Assembly: GCA_940671915.1 (NCBI GenBank)
Contig: CALNVZ010003432.1
Coordinates: 7,343,826-7,407,825, forward strand
Direction: 5' to 3'
Source of the DNA: Paracentrotus lividus
Taxonomy: Eukaryota; Echinodermata; Echinoidea; Camarodonta; Echinidae
DNA length: 64,000 bases
The position numbers were made by a program, and so were the translations under genes. Of this stretch, positions 1 to 11,788 are shown piece after piece; the first letter of the stretch is position 1; every line of letters begins with the position of its first letter. Below the pieces are notes generated by a model. The model had not been told where the DNA came from, searched no databases, and saw nothing but the letters and a program-made list of their open reading frames with translations.

Positions 1-3000
1 TAAAATGGTTATAGTCTCCTCCAATTAGGACAAGGACAGATACAAAAAGACATAGATTATAACAAAAGCGATACTCAAATTCCTTATTTCAATGTGATAA
101 ATGAAACAAGATTTCGTTGTAAGGAGGTAATGGGCTTAGCCACAAGCACCTCCTTACAACAGGAGAGGACGGTAATCAATCTTACCCATTGTCTCTTGAT
201 CCTCCTCAATGATGTTTGGCTCCTGCTCCTGCTCCTTCTTCTTCTTCTTCTTTGCTTTCTTTAGTGAAGGTTCTACCACAGAGTCTTCTACGTCTTCAGA
301 AGGCTTGGTGGAAGTCTTCTTGGTTTTCTTTGATGTAGGTTCCAGGGTAGGTCCACTCAGATCACTATGCTCAACATTTGTCTGATCAAGTTTGCGCTTC
401 TTCTTTTTCTTCTCCTTCACATCTGATGAGACAGGAAAATTTTAAAACAAAATTATTTTAGCTGAATTATTATAAAATTAATTTAGCTGAATTATTATAA
501 AATTAATTCTACATTATGGAAGAAACTTCTAAATCATTTCGAAATATAGATAAAAAGAGCCAAAGATTTGCCATTTTTGTTTGAAAAAATTGAAATATGA
601 TGTCTACTACAAATTTTCTTTTTGGAGGTTAATCTAATTACTGCTTTTCCAAAAGAACAATAAAAAAAAAAAAAATAAGTGTCAAAGAGTTTTGCTGTCA
701 TTAAATGTTCCTAAACAAGGCATAATTTGCGTTGTATTTTTAACAGCAACATTGATGACATTTCTTACAAACCACTGATCTATGACATGCTATTTCTTTT
801 ATTTAAACACACAACCAGAAGAGGAAGGGCTGATAACCCATGCAAATCACACAACTATAAAACTTGGCATATTATTCAGAAATTCTCTGAAAAGTGGCAG
901 TGAAAAAGAGCACCTGTCTAGTAATCAGGAGGCTTCGGGTTTGAATCCAGATGGAATCAAATTTTCTTTGCTCATTGTTTGAAAATTGGCATCTCTAAGA
1001 TACCAGGAGATGATTAAAAATCATCACCTTGAATATCCTGTTTGGAAATTGGCACAGCAGGAAATACAAACCCATATTTCCAAAAATGTTTATCTCCATC
1101 TGGTGTAGCAATGATTTGATTACTTGGCAGCAATTTGGCAACATGCCGAAATGGTGAAAGAGAATACGCACATATGCCAATAGACATGGTGGATAAGCAT
1201 ATTTCTAACTTGCTGGAATGGTCCCTTGGAGAGGAGGGAGTGCACATTAGGCCAAATAAGTACCCAAATTGAATGAAGGATTAGCAAACTTGTACGTCAC
1301 CAGAAACATATTGCGACTAGCAAGAATAGCCCTTAGGAGAGCAGAGTAATCACATTAGGCCTTAAATTGGTACCCGATTGCATGCAAATGGGGTATTACC
1401 AAACTTGTGCCATGGTGACTTGCTAAAATGGACCCTTTGCACAGAATGTTCACATTAGGCCTTTAATGGTAACCCAATTGAGTGTGGGATTAGCAGACTT
1501 GTGCTATGGTGACTTGCTATTTCTCTGTTTGCAGAGAGAGAGAGGGGGCATGTTAGGCCAAATTAGTACCCAATTGCATGGGGGGTTAGCGAACTTGTGC
1601 CTCACCAGAAACATGGTGACTTGATAAAATATCCCATTCCAGATTAGACTGCATGTTAGGCCTTAAATCAAAACCCAATTGAAAGGGGGATTAGCAAACT
1701 TGAGTCTCGCGAGAAACAAAGAGTGACTGGCGGGAATGGTCCATGGGAGAGGAGACTGCACATTAGGCTTTAAATCAGTACCCAATTGAATGGGGGATTA
1801 GCAAACTTGTGCCACACCAGAAATATCGCAAGTTGCTGGAATGGTTCCTTGGAGAGGAGAGTGTGCAGAGAATGTGCTGGATTAAAGCCAATGACTAGAG
1901 CGATGATACACTGCAGAGCACTACAATTAGTTACTTGTTGCTGAAAAGTCTCAGTTTAAAAAGCAGTTGTTATTTTTACCTGCTTTTTGACCTCTGTCCG
2001 ATCTGCTGGGTGATTCCGGACCTCCCTTTTGCTGCTCCATGACTGTCTTTAGAGCAGGCTCTTCAGAAGTCTTCTGCGCAGTCTCAGACTCCGGTGAAGG
2101 TTTCACAGACAAATCAGACATTCCACTCTCACGTCTTATTCGAGCATTGGTCTGGTCGAAAGTCTGATTCTTTACGTGCATCACAATCTGATCACCGATG
2201 AGCTCAAAGCTTGTGATATTGCCTGTGTGACTTGAAAAGATAACCCCCGAGGACTCCTTTGATTTCTTTTTGGTCACTTTGCTCACCCGGGCAGGCGACA
2301 ACAATGTTCTTTTTGTCTTGCCATTTGTGTGAACTATTTCAATACGTTCCGAGTCTGTACTGTGGCTAGAGGAAATATTTGTAATATCACATGACACTTT
2401 CGTTTTCTTCTTCTTCTTTGCATCGGATGAAGAGCTACTTTCTCTTGTAGTATCACTTGTAGGTCCATCTGCAGTTGGTTTTCTGTTCTTACTGGATTTG
2501 CCCTTTTTCGAATTTGCCAATTTCTGTGGCTCTGCCCCTGTCCTATTTTTGTTTACTTTTTTCTTTTGTTTTGTCTTAACAACTTTGAAAGATTCATCTG
2601 TAGTAGTACTGGTATTGATTTCTGAAGATTTTGTTTTTTTTTGCGATTTCTTCTTTTTCTGCTTCAAAGGAGTAGCGTGCTTCTCCGAAGATTCATGACT
2701 GTCTTTCATTATATCTTTCTCATTGACAGATAACGATTTCCTCTTTTTTGATGTCTTGTCGTCTTTATGTACAGGGTTTCCATTGGCAAAGGGGGATGCA
2801 TCTTCATTGCTACCTAAAGATTTCAGTTTATCAGATTTCTTTTTCCTCTTCTTCTTTTCTTCACAGATTTTAGTTCTCTCCTTTTCATCATTCACATTCG
2901 ATCCAACCTTCTCCTTCTGCTTCTTTTTCTTCTTCTTCTTTACAACAGCTGCTTCAGATTCTTTGTCTCCTTTCCTTTTAAGATTTTTCTTTTTCTTCTT

Positions 3001-5521
3001 CTCAATAAGACCATCCACATCCGTATCTTCCTCATTGTGGTTCAGGTTGATTTGCTTATGATCAGCATACGTATTTCCTGCATTCAAATTAGTTTTTTCT
3101 TTCTTTTTCTTCTTCTTCTTGTTAGTAGTCTTTTCCGTTGATTTACTTGCATTGTTGACTTCACTAGTACTGGTTGTGTTCTTCAGAGGTTTCTGCTTTA
3201 CCTCAAAGCTTACTTCTCCATCTGTGAAAATAAAGGATTTTTTCTTTGCTTTATCCTTTTGTTTCTTTTTGGCATTTGCTTCCTCATTGGTCATTGTTAG
3301 ATTAGCTGCCTTGATTTCCACACTACCTGTCGACCCGGAGTCTTTCTTATCCTTTGACAATTTCATTTTCTTAGCTTTTAGTTTCACCCCTGCAGGACTG
3401 TCAGACTTTGATAATTTGCTCTTCTTCTTTTTGACAATTTTACTTGTCTTTGCCTCATCACTTACTGACGAATTTGTACTAATGTTTTCGGTACTGTGTG
3501 TACGTTTAGACATGCTCTTATCCTTGCGTTTTGGCTTTTCAGCCTCAGGATTATTTGAGGTCTTTCCCTGATCATTTTCGCTACTTTTAGAATGCTTGGA
3601 TGACATTTTAGCCTTGCCTTTCTTCTCATCAGTCGTTTCCTTCACAGCTTTCTTCTTTTCTTTCCCTTGGCTCCCTCCATCAGAGTCAGAGTCAGAGTCA
3701 GATTCAGAGTCGGATTCGGAGCTTGAGGAATCAGCTCTCTTAGCTTCTCTTGTTTCTTTTGGCACTGTTGGTGTTGGTTTTGGAGGATCCTGCAAAGATG
3801 TACAAAAAATAGATAAAAATATAGGTAAATGTGGCATGTGTAAATGTCACAAGTACAGAATACATGTATGATTAGCAATGATGTTATAGATATGGAAATG
3901 GCTATTTTCATGGCCATCAACCTTGTAAATCAAACAAAAAATTCTTCGTTACACTAAATGGAGATTTATGTTTGACAAAAGAATGCTAGTCATGTAACAG
4001 GAATTTGAACCCTGCACCTTGTGATTTTGTCCTATGACTTATCCACTAGATCACAACATCTCATCAATACAGTACCGACTGAGATCAATTTCATTGTTGA
4101 TTGCAATCAAATAACATCATTACAACTTACTGTACAACTAAGCTTAGTGTACAACTAAGCTACGATTTAAGATAGATTGTAGCAAATTGCAATATTTTGG
4201 TCATATATATATAAATGCAGACGACAGGATGATAACATTGAAAAAATAATTATCCAAGGTTGCATTGAAGGTGGTCGGAGACAAGGCAGACAGAAACTGA
4301 GATGGACAGATGGCATAAAACAATTAACAGGCCTCTCCCTAGTTGCAGCTCATCGCCTGGCACAAGACAGAGCAATTTGGAAAAGCATCATCAACAGGGT
4401 CACAAAGGGTCAGACATGACCTGTATGACAACGATTGATCGAAGCTTTATCATTGAAATCGGCTGTGTCATTAGACTTAGTCGGTACTGTACTTTTTTTG
4501 GGGTATTTATCATGGAAACAACACTTACTGGTTTTGTATTGGCAGCACTAAAAACATTCCAGACCTGTTCAATGATCTTTGGGTTGTGGACCTTCAAGCT
4601 GTTCCTTACAAAGTTCTGGAAGAGGGAGACATTAAAGCAACAGAATTGTTAAAATACAAAAAAAAAAAAAATACCCCAAAAAAGAAAAGAGGGTTACAAT
4701 GAATATAAACTCCTACATATTCACAGACAATAATAACATTGATTTGTTTGTTGTTGATTTTTTTTTTCAATAATAATGGAAACAATCCTCATTCTTATTC
4801 TGGTGATGAACTTTTTAGGAAAGTGCTGACTAGCATTTTGACACTCATACATGAATCTTGCAAATTTTAGAAAATCACATTGGTTGAGCCAATTTCCACT
4901 AACAGGAAAGAGATAGATAGAGAGATAAATAGAAAAATGGTTTATTCACATCAAAACATATAAACAATCAGTTTACATATCTCTATACTTCATAGAGTTT
5001 AAAAACTAAATTGTGCAATGGAATACTGAGGAAATAGTTTTCTAAAAACTGCTAATATTGTCAATGCCATTTTCAATTTGATTGGCTAGGGTTCCATACT
5101 AAGTTGTCTCGAGGGGCTCTTGGTTTTCATATTATAATATTTAACATGACAACTTATATCTTACCTCAAATTTGGCCTTTTTTCTGGGAACATTAGGATA
5201 GTCGGCGATTTGATCAAGCAAGTTTTTTATGTTTCCACTGATATTTCCAGCTGCTACTGCTTCTCTCACACGCTGTATACAAAGAATACAAGACAGAAAA
5301 GATGTCATTAGATTACATGAAACATAGACAGTATTAGCAGCCTTTCCAAGTGGGCAATCTGAAGAAATGTACAAATAAAATTCATCCAACCACATGTAGA
5401 TGTGTTCATGTGATGTGGTCTAGTGGAACAGTTGCGGACTGTCAATCATGGGCACACAATGATCATATCCTGTCCACTTCCCATGTTTTGTTTTTTTTTT
5501 GTTTTTTTGTTGTTGTTGTTG

Positions 5522-5552
<31 letters not shown>

Positions 5553-8500
5553 TTTTGGGGGGGGGGCAAGACAACAATCTGCATTTGCCCATGTGATCGG
5601 TACCCATGAACAGAACTTCCATGATTGCTTGAGCACCCTTTTCAGAAGAGTTCAGCTAAGGCCTTGGAATAATCTAGAGAGGTGGTGCAATACAAGCTTA
5701 CCACAACATGGCAACTTACTCCTTAAACTTAGAGCTACATATACCTGCCAATATGATGTATTTTTTTATATTTTTAGTTGATTTACTTCAACAACAAAAA
5801 ATGGAGGCATGTTGTTACAGGTGGGTTGAAGAGTAAGCTGAAGGGCGATATTATTGAGAGTGCTATCTACAACCATTGTTCTTGTTAAACCTCTGTCCTA
5901 TTTGCTTCAGTGGAGTTTGGACGACAGTCCGTTTAAGGACTAAAGGATTATAATTATTATTGAGAGTACTACCTGCAGTATATTGTTCTTGTTTAGCCTC
6001 TCTCTTATTTGCACTCTGTGGAGCTTTGGCTAACTGCCGTTCAAGGGGTAAACAGGGACTGGATTTTAAGGCGCGCGAGAGCAATCGATTGTGTCCGCTC
6101 CGTCGTTCTTTCATAAATAATTTATTTTGAATCGTTTTTGGCGATAAGTTCTTCCGATAAATAAGAAGTTTCGGTACTGAAAACGGCCCGGTATCAATCC
6201 AAAACTAAACAATTAATTTCACAATTGTGTCTGCTCCGTCTTTCTTTCATAAATAATTTATTTTTGAAATGTTTTTGTCGATGAGTTCTTCCGATAAATA
6301 AGAAGTTTCGGTACTAAAAACGGCCCGTTATCAATCCAAAACTAAACAATTAATTCCACAATGTATCCGCTCCCGTTTTTCTTTCATAAAGAATTTATTT
6401 CTTAAACGTTTTTGGCGATGAGTTCTTCCGATAAATAAGAAGTTTCGGTACTAAAAACGCCCGTTATTCCAAAACTAAACAATTAATTCCACAATTGTAT
6501 CCGCTCCGTTTTTCTTTCATAAAGAATTTATTTCTAAACGTTTTTGGCGATGAAATCTTCCGATCAATAGGAATAAATAGGAAGTTACGGTACAAAAAAC
6601 GGCCTGTTATCACTTGATAAATAAAGATTTTTTTTTGCAACTTCATCGGCCTGCTTTTTTCCTATTTTATTTTAGTTCCCTTGCCATAAAATTTACACGG
6701 TCGCACATGTTTTTTTACGGTCGGTTGGGTTACCGGAAACAAACATATATTTTTTTTTAGGCCTTATACTATGGATGCAAAATGCAGGAATGCAGAAAGA
6801 AAAAATCAAGCAACAGTATACACATTTGTATTGTTTGCACAACATTTCATTTATGCAGAAAAAAGAGAAATCAAGCAACAATGTACACATTTGTATTGTA
6901 TGAACAACATTTTATTTATGCAGAAAAAAAAGGAGAGAAATCAAGCAACAACATACACATTGGTATTGTTTGTACAACATTTTATTTCCATTTAATCTCT
7001 AGATGGACATGACTTATATACTGGTAACTGAATGTAAAACTACAATAAACAGTTCAATGACATACAGTATAAATATTGCACGTCTGCATTGTTTGTCTCC
7101 TTTGGCCGTTGGTTGTAACTTAAACTTTAGTACGTTCTTGCATCCATTTTGATAATCAGACAGAAAGCTTCCCTTGCATGTCAAAGAAGAGCTTTTTGCA
7201 ATGCTCCCCTACTGCTCTCCTTAAAAGTTCTAGGAGAGCTTTTTACTACTCCCCTCGTATTTATAAAACTCAGTCCCTGGGGTAAAGGATTAATATAATG
7301 AGAATACTACCTGTAGCCATTGTTCTTGTTTAGCCTCTCCCTTGTTTGCACTCTGGGGAGCTTGGTAACCTTTGCCTCCATACTTCTGGTCCTCGGAGAT
7401 ACATTGAGTGTGTTGCTTATATTCATCGCCACTAAAAGAATAATAATGCAAAATTATTGAACAAAATTGGAAACTAATTCAATTTTACAACTGAGAGCTG
7501 CTGGTAACACCATAGGTATTGGTAAGCCTTCGTGAAAAGGCTGTTGATATATATTACAGTATCTTTCTTCAAAGGACCCACTTATGGGGTGTTTAGAAGA
7601 ATAAACAAATGGAAAGGAAGTGAAAGTAATGGAATGCAAATTTTAATTTGAAGAAAGACGTACCAACAGCCTTTTCTCTAAGGCTTACCACATGATGCTA
7701 CTGAAAGCTTTCAATTCGGGCGACTTGCTACACAAAAATTGATCGATACTATTGATATTATCACCAAATTTTACGGGTCAAATGTCAAATGGTTGACAGT
7801 TCCACTTCTGCTAGGTGCAACAGCATGCATATCCGCCATTGGCTGAAATTCCTAGTTGTTTTTTACCTTAAAATTGTACCATTACCGGAGTCCTAAGGTG
7901 CGCTGAATTTCTTATGTACGTCCTACTTATGTTTTTGATAGGCCGATAGAAAAAAAAAGGAAGAATTTAGACTAAACAAATTCCTCTCGATGCAGGCCGA
8001 ATGCAGGATGTCTCGTTCCCGATTATCAACAAATTTGCTCAATTACTAGTAGGCCTAGATATATGCGTACTTAATTATTTGATACTCACGCGCACAGCTA
8101 GCCGCGCTTTCACATTTTGAGACGGAAGTTGACTTGTCAACCATTTCGCAATGCATTTGGGGTTATCTAACCTATTGGCACTACATCGAGTTGCTCGAAT
8201 TGTAAATACTCAGTCACCATGGAAACCTGCAGAAAACATTTACATCCAATTATGTTGAAGCTTAAGTAAACATGCTGGCAGAAAATAATTTTAAATTGAG
8301 AAAAGGTTGTACTTGGTGTTTGACTTCTATTGGGTTTTCTTTATATCCAAGGACAATACCTAAACATTTAGGCATTTTAAAGTTATTCTACAGTTTAACA
8401 GTAATATCGTGTTAATTAATATCTTGCATACAATACACCTCTTCGCATGCCCCGAGTGTGAGATTTGTTTGAACTTACAAGAAATCTTTTCCACAGTCCA

Positions 8501-8603
8501 TGCATGACAGGACCTCACAGTTCCTGCATTTTTGCTGATAATGCTTTTCCACCATTGCTTTTTTGATGGCCTGACCGCAAGCATTGCATGTAAAGAAGAC
8601 CAT
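1..8603 (-). CDS. LYAR: LYAR, cell growth-regulating nucleolar protein (3' end outside window)
   Basis: LYAR is a nucleolar zinc-finger protein linked to ribosome production and growth. Coding exons on the minus strand: 8603-8479, 7431-7311, 5272-5165, 4615-4529, 3789-1980 and 422-186. Each has AG/GT borders and the phases agree (2,0,0,0,1,1). The start at 8603 gives MVFFTCNACGQ, the family's usual N-terminus. Cysteines 6, 9, 26, 29, 34, 37, 52 and histidines 21 and 49 form the paired C2HC fingers. Exon 3 carries the family motif NVPRKKAKF (about residues 109-117) and exon 4 the block KVHNPKIIEQVWNVF. Exon 5 encodes about 603 residues of lysine-rich, low-complexity nucleolar-type sequence, starting with an acidic Ser/Asp/Glu run. 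Visible protein is about 829 residues, against roughly 380 in mammals. Reading through exon 6 reaches a stop at 154-156, but a strong donor (GTAAG, 185-181) suggests splicing onward to the missing C-terminal domain. The identity is secure; the 3' end is inferred. Confidence 0.93.
893..950 (+). repeat. tRNA-like (SINE-type) fragment
   Basis: The text 'acctgtctagtaatcagg' resembles an A-box region, and 'gggtttgaatcc' resembles a B box. No full cloverleaf can be drawn, so this is a tRNA-derived SINE fragment at best. It is in LYAR intron 5. Confidence 0.4.
1180..1880. repeat. Minisatellite, about 104-bp unit, about 6 copies
   Basis: The anchor CATTAGGCC or TGTTAGGCC recurs near 1245, 1352, 1452, 1549, 1652 and 1759. 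Each copy also has 'acccaattga...ggattagcaaacttg'-type text and a 'gctggaatggtcc' segment. Copies are clearly diverged. The array lies in LYAR intron 5, between the exons at 1980 and 422. Confidence 0.85.
3986..4060 (-). repeat. tRNA-like (SINE-type) fragment
   Basis: Read on the minus strand, the segment has an A-box-like 'tgatctagtggataagtc' and a B-box-like 'gggttcaaattcc' about 35 bases later. This is the spacing of a tRNA-derived internal promoter. The stems are imperfect. It lies in LYAR intron 4. Confidence 0.5.
4234..4419 (+). mobile_element. 5'-truncated non-LTR retrotransposon, C-terminal end of the polymerase ORF
   Basis: One open frame reads into a TGA at 4417-4419. It contains EGGRRQGRQKLRWTDGIKQ, then LTGLSL, AQDRAIW and K-rich residues. 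This is the typical last segment of many metazoan LINE reverse transcriptase ORFs (G-RR-GR---RW-D-I----G and A-DR--W). Only about 62 codons remain, preceded by AT repeats. It lies antisense in LYAR intron 4. The exact clade (RTE, CR1 or other) cannot be set from this much. Confidence 0.7.
5400..5475 (+). repeat. tRNA-like (SINE-type) fragment and G/T low-complexity tract
   Basis: The text 'gtggtctagtggaacagttg' resembles a tRNA D-arm (A box), but no B box with proper spacing is clear. A T- and GTT-rich tract ending in a poly-G run follows at about 5486-5567. The segment lies upstream of LYAR exon 3, in intron 2. Confidence 0.35.
5840..6065 (-). pseudogene. Two decayed tandem copies of the 3' end of LYAR exon 2 plus donor
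   Basis: On the minus strand, about 5950-6050 repeats the end of LYAR exon 2 and the first bases of its intron: it reads KAPQSANKREAKQEQ, where the real exon reads QAPQSANKGEAKQEQ. It keeps a donor-like CAG|GTAGTA followed by the same intron text as far as 'aatccttta'. A more decayed copy, one period of about 107 bases further along, lies at about 5845-5945 and has lost the donor. Neither has a clear acceptor, so neither is a convincing exon. Confidence 0.8.
6100..6645. repeat. Tandem repeat, about 135-bp unit, about 4 copies
   Basis: The anchor 'tctttcataaa' recurs at about 6108, 6243, 6380 and 6513. Each copy also carries 'gttcttccgataaataagaa' (changed in the last copy), 'gtttcggtac' and 'caattaatt'. 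The array is in LYAR intron 2, directly beside the exon 2 copies. Confidence 0.9.
6783..6990. repeat. Tandem repeat, about 70-bp unit, 3 copies
   Basis: Three units contain 'tatgcagaaa', 'atcaagcaaca', 'acacattt(g)gtattgt' and 'caacattt(t/c)attt'. Short open frames across it are by-products of the repeat. It lies in LYAR intron 2. Confidence 0.85.
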
Positions 8604-8677
8604 GATGTCACCTCTTCAGATCACGTCCCGTCAGTCTCATCAATTATTAATTTGGCTACGAAATCAAGGATGAATTC
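8604..8677 (-). other. LYAR: LYAR 5' UTR part of exon 1
   Basis: A pyrimidine-rich acceptor ending in CAG lies at 8680-8678 on the minus strand, 74 bases before the LYAR start codon. The first coding exon therefore probably begins at 8677 and an upstream noncoding exon would lie at higher coordinates. No TATA box is obvious. The promoter could alternatively abut this exon. Confidence 0.4.
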
Positions 8678-8699
8678 CTGTGGAGAAAAAGAAACAGAT

Positions 8700-9434
8700 G
8701 GCGCTATTTTTACTCAACATAAAAAGTTTTAGCATCTTTAAATATCGCAGATTATTTTAGGGCAACATGGCCCTGAGAATGTTTTGCAGCCATATGTGAT
8801 GTCTTCTTCTTCAGTTTACATCTGCCTCCTTCTTCAGGTTTGAAATTGAAGATTCTTGCAGACGTAGAAAACTAGAATCTAACGTTAGATTCTAGTAGAT
8901 TCCTAGTAAAAAAATGTTGTTTTTCTCACACAAGCAACTGAACCATCTGGGACTAATGACAAGACTCAGTAAGAAAACTTTCAGAAAACAAATTTAATTT
9001 TTCACTTTTTAAAATAACATTTTCACTTATCTTTTTTCAATAACTGACCTTAACCATTAAAGTAAGTTCAAGAGTTTAGCTTTGAAAAAATAGAGCAAGT
9101 CAAGGCGCATGGGCGGGGACCTCCTCTTTTAAACTTATTAGTCTAACGTTACACGCCCACATGTTGATTTTGATGTTAGTCATTTAAAAACATCAATAGA
9201 TCCTGCAGAAAATAGCTATCAAAATCAATAAGTCAGTCACTGTGATTTGAAAGCGTTGGAACCGTCATCATAAAACACTTAAATATAACAGATAATGTAC
9301 GAAATTATACTATTACCTCTAATTAAAGACCCCAATTTACAGCACATCTGTTCACATGTAACGTTTAATCGCGTTGAAACGCAACAAAATAAAAACACGA
9401 TGGTATAATCATTGAACGTAGAGGGCACATGGCT
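8700..9434. other. LYAR upstream region, no gene seen
   Basis: This AT-rich stretch lies between the LYAR 5' end and a transposon. I see no coding region, RNA gene or clear repeat. It may hold the LYAR promoter. Confidence 0.5.
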
Positions 9435-10403
9435 CAATGTAACAAGGCCCTATATATACAAGGTTACGACACCGGAAGTCGCTTGCGTTTGAGCATGGAG
9501 CTTTTCAATAGTTCCAAACTCTGCTAAGTTTGTGTACAAAGTCAATGGGGGAAAATTTTCGACATGAAATTTCAGGTAATTACAATTATTTTTATAAAAA
9601 ACTAAACGATAAAGACTTTTTTAAGAAGATTTTATTTGCTTCATTTGATGTATTTGATTTGCAGTAATTTTGTGATTAAATATGACTTTTAACTCATTTT
9701 CAATAGTTCCAAAATGGTTTCGCCCCGTTAACATGACAGAAAAGATTACGGTATGGGACATACAAGCTGCGCCTACCTCTGGGAGCCATCGGCGCTGACG
9801 CCGTTGGCATACCCAAGAAGTAGCTGAGCCTGAGAGATGATTGACTGCATTGTTTTATTGGCTTGTAACTTGAATGAATTAATTTTACTTATATCATTTT
9901 ACAATATCATGGTTAGTTCTAGAACGGGGCTGCTCTGTCCTCATGCCATGGTAATCCCCTCTGAAAGATACGCGATGAGACAGCTAAGCCCCTCGCCCTC
10001 CCGCCTCAGACCGTCTAGGCTACTGTCTAGTACTTAGTAGTCTACTGACTAGGTCTAACGTAGGTTAGGTCATGATTAGAATCTAGACCTATGTAGAATC
10101 TATGCAATAAACTACAGTTCTAAACCTAGACATTTCTAGTGGTTTCTCTTTCGTCTTCTCTGTTCGTTTGGTCACAAACATGAATGATTCTTGAAGTGTG
10201 TGTTGAAGTTGAACTTAAATTAATGAAGCAAAAAAAAAAAAAAAAAAAAAAAATTGTGAATTTAGGCCTATGTTGTCATGGAATCTGAATGGTCATCTTG
10301 AATCATGTCAAAATTTATTTTTTATTCCCCGCTCCCCCTCCAATTACGGGCCTGAATAAGTACAATCTAGATCTCGGCCTATAGTTACTACGACTAGCCC
10401 ACA

Positions 10404-10425
10404 CACGAAGTGGCGCCACTTCGTG
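10404..10425. repeat. Perfect 22-bp palindrome
   Basis: The sequence reads the same on both strands, with the centre GGCGCC at 10412-10417 and GC-rich DNA around it in an AT-rich element. It would form a strong hairpin as single strand. No function is evident. Confidence 0.85.
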
Positions 10426-10961
10426 GGCGGCGTCCCGGGGCTAGGCCTATAGCTATGCCTAGGGCATAGAGTCTAACACATGTTTTTTTTCCTTTTTTCA
10501 TTAATTAATTTATTTATTTAGACTCTATTATTTATTTTTTTTCTTTGCAGCGTGAGCCCAAGGTAAAGGATGGATTCAAAGTAAACCTGTAGTCTCCAAG
10601 ATTTTGAACTGGATTTTGACAAATCAAGCACAAATTTTTTGTGAAATATTAAATTTTAATTTTAAAAATCACATAATTGCAACAGTGTGAGTTCCTGGCC
10701 TTTGGAATAACTAAGTTGCTACTCTGCTGCCTTTGGTTGCTTTTTAACAGCTTGCAGTCCTCTTATTTGAAATTAAGACATTATCTGAAATTTCATAAAA
10801 TGATCTCTGTGACCCAAGACCATATTTTAGAAATTCTAGAAAATGTAATCTTATCGTGCCCCAAAGGGCTCATACATATTACTACTACTACTTCCCATAC
10901 CACTATGATGACTATATTACTGCTACAACTACTTGTGTCTATATTCTCTTTGTCATGTGCT

Positions 10962-10990
10962 GGGTGAGTTCGATTCTCACGAGGCAGATT
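10962..10990 (+). repeat. tRNA-like T-arm fragment
   Basis: The segment has a complete T arm, GTGAG-TTCGATT-CTCAC, with a perfect five-pair stem, but the 5' half of a tRNA is missing. It is a SINE or tRNA remnant inside the 9443-13307 element. Confidence 0.45.
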
Positions 10991-11716
10991 TTAATGTCAT
11001 TGACCACTAGGTCCATGGTATCCTTGGCTGTTTTCATGGTGTCAGTACATGTACAAATGAGTTCTGTAGTATACTTGATTTGCATGTAGCTTACTTTTTT
11101 ATTTCAATTTTTTTTCTAATCTTTAAGATAAATTTTAGTCTGTTTTTACAGCTACCAAATCTGTGCATATTTTCATGTTGGGCTTAGATAGCTGATCAGA
11201 TCATTGTTCATTTAAAAGTTGATCTCATTGATCCAATGAATCTTGTCCTTGACCTCCAATCTCAAAAATTATCAAAGTGCCATCCTGTACTAATACCAAG
11301 ATTTTGTAGGCAGACCGGCCTGCTATTTTTAAGATTGTATCTTTATCAAAATGCCATCCTGTACTAATACCACAAGATTTTAGGTCACTGAGAGGTAAAT
11401 CTATACACATTGACACATTGTAGAGGTACAATCTAAAACCTAAACGCATCATACAGCATAGTAACAACAAATACAAAATGAAAATATGAGTGAAAGGTTG
11501 AGCCTCTGTTGCTACCGATGATATTTTTAAATATAAATTGAAACTTAAAAATGAAAGAATAAAACATGAATTATAATACCATTAAATTTTGAATAACTGT
11601 GTATTTAAGTATTGAAGGCCTCTCTGAATTCCATAAGTTGATTTATGTGATTTTTTTACCTATATTTTATTTCAGAATATTTACCTATGCAGAAAGGAAC
11701 ATTACATTATTGTTGA

Positions 11717-11788
11717 CGTGTCATAGTCTAGTGGTCATAATCACTGAACTGAGAAAGCAAGGATCGTCCGTTCAAATCCCGGTATGAC
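11717..11788 (+). pseudogene. tRNA-like pseudogene or SINE head
   Basis: About 71 bases start TGTCATA and end TATGACA, which form a perfect seven-pair acceptor stem. The A-box region (tagtctagtgg) and B-box-like 'gttcaaatccc' are in place. The T stem and anticodon stem do not pair, so a working tRNA is unlikely. It sits inside the large transposon. Confidence 0.5.

Noticed and set aside
1180..1880. CRISPR-like spaced repeats
   Set aside because: Units are about 104 bases, diverged along their whole length, and lie in an intron of an animal gene; this is a minisatellite.
2498..3871. Several plus-strand open frames of 66-150 codons, Phe/Ser/Leu-rich
   Set aside because: They are the antisense of the lysine-rich LYAR exon 5; AAG/AAA codons read backwards give TTC/CTT. 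No independent gene signal.
11717..11788. A functional tRNA gene
   Set aside because: The acceptor stem pairs perfectly but the T and anticodon stems do not, so it was listed as a pseudogene or SINE head.
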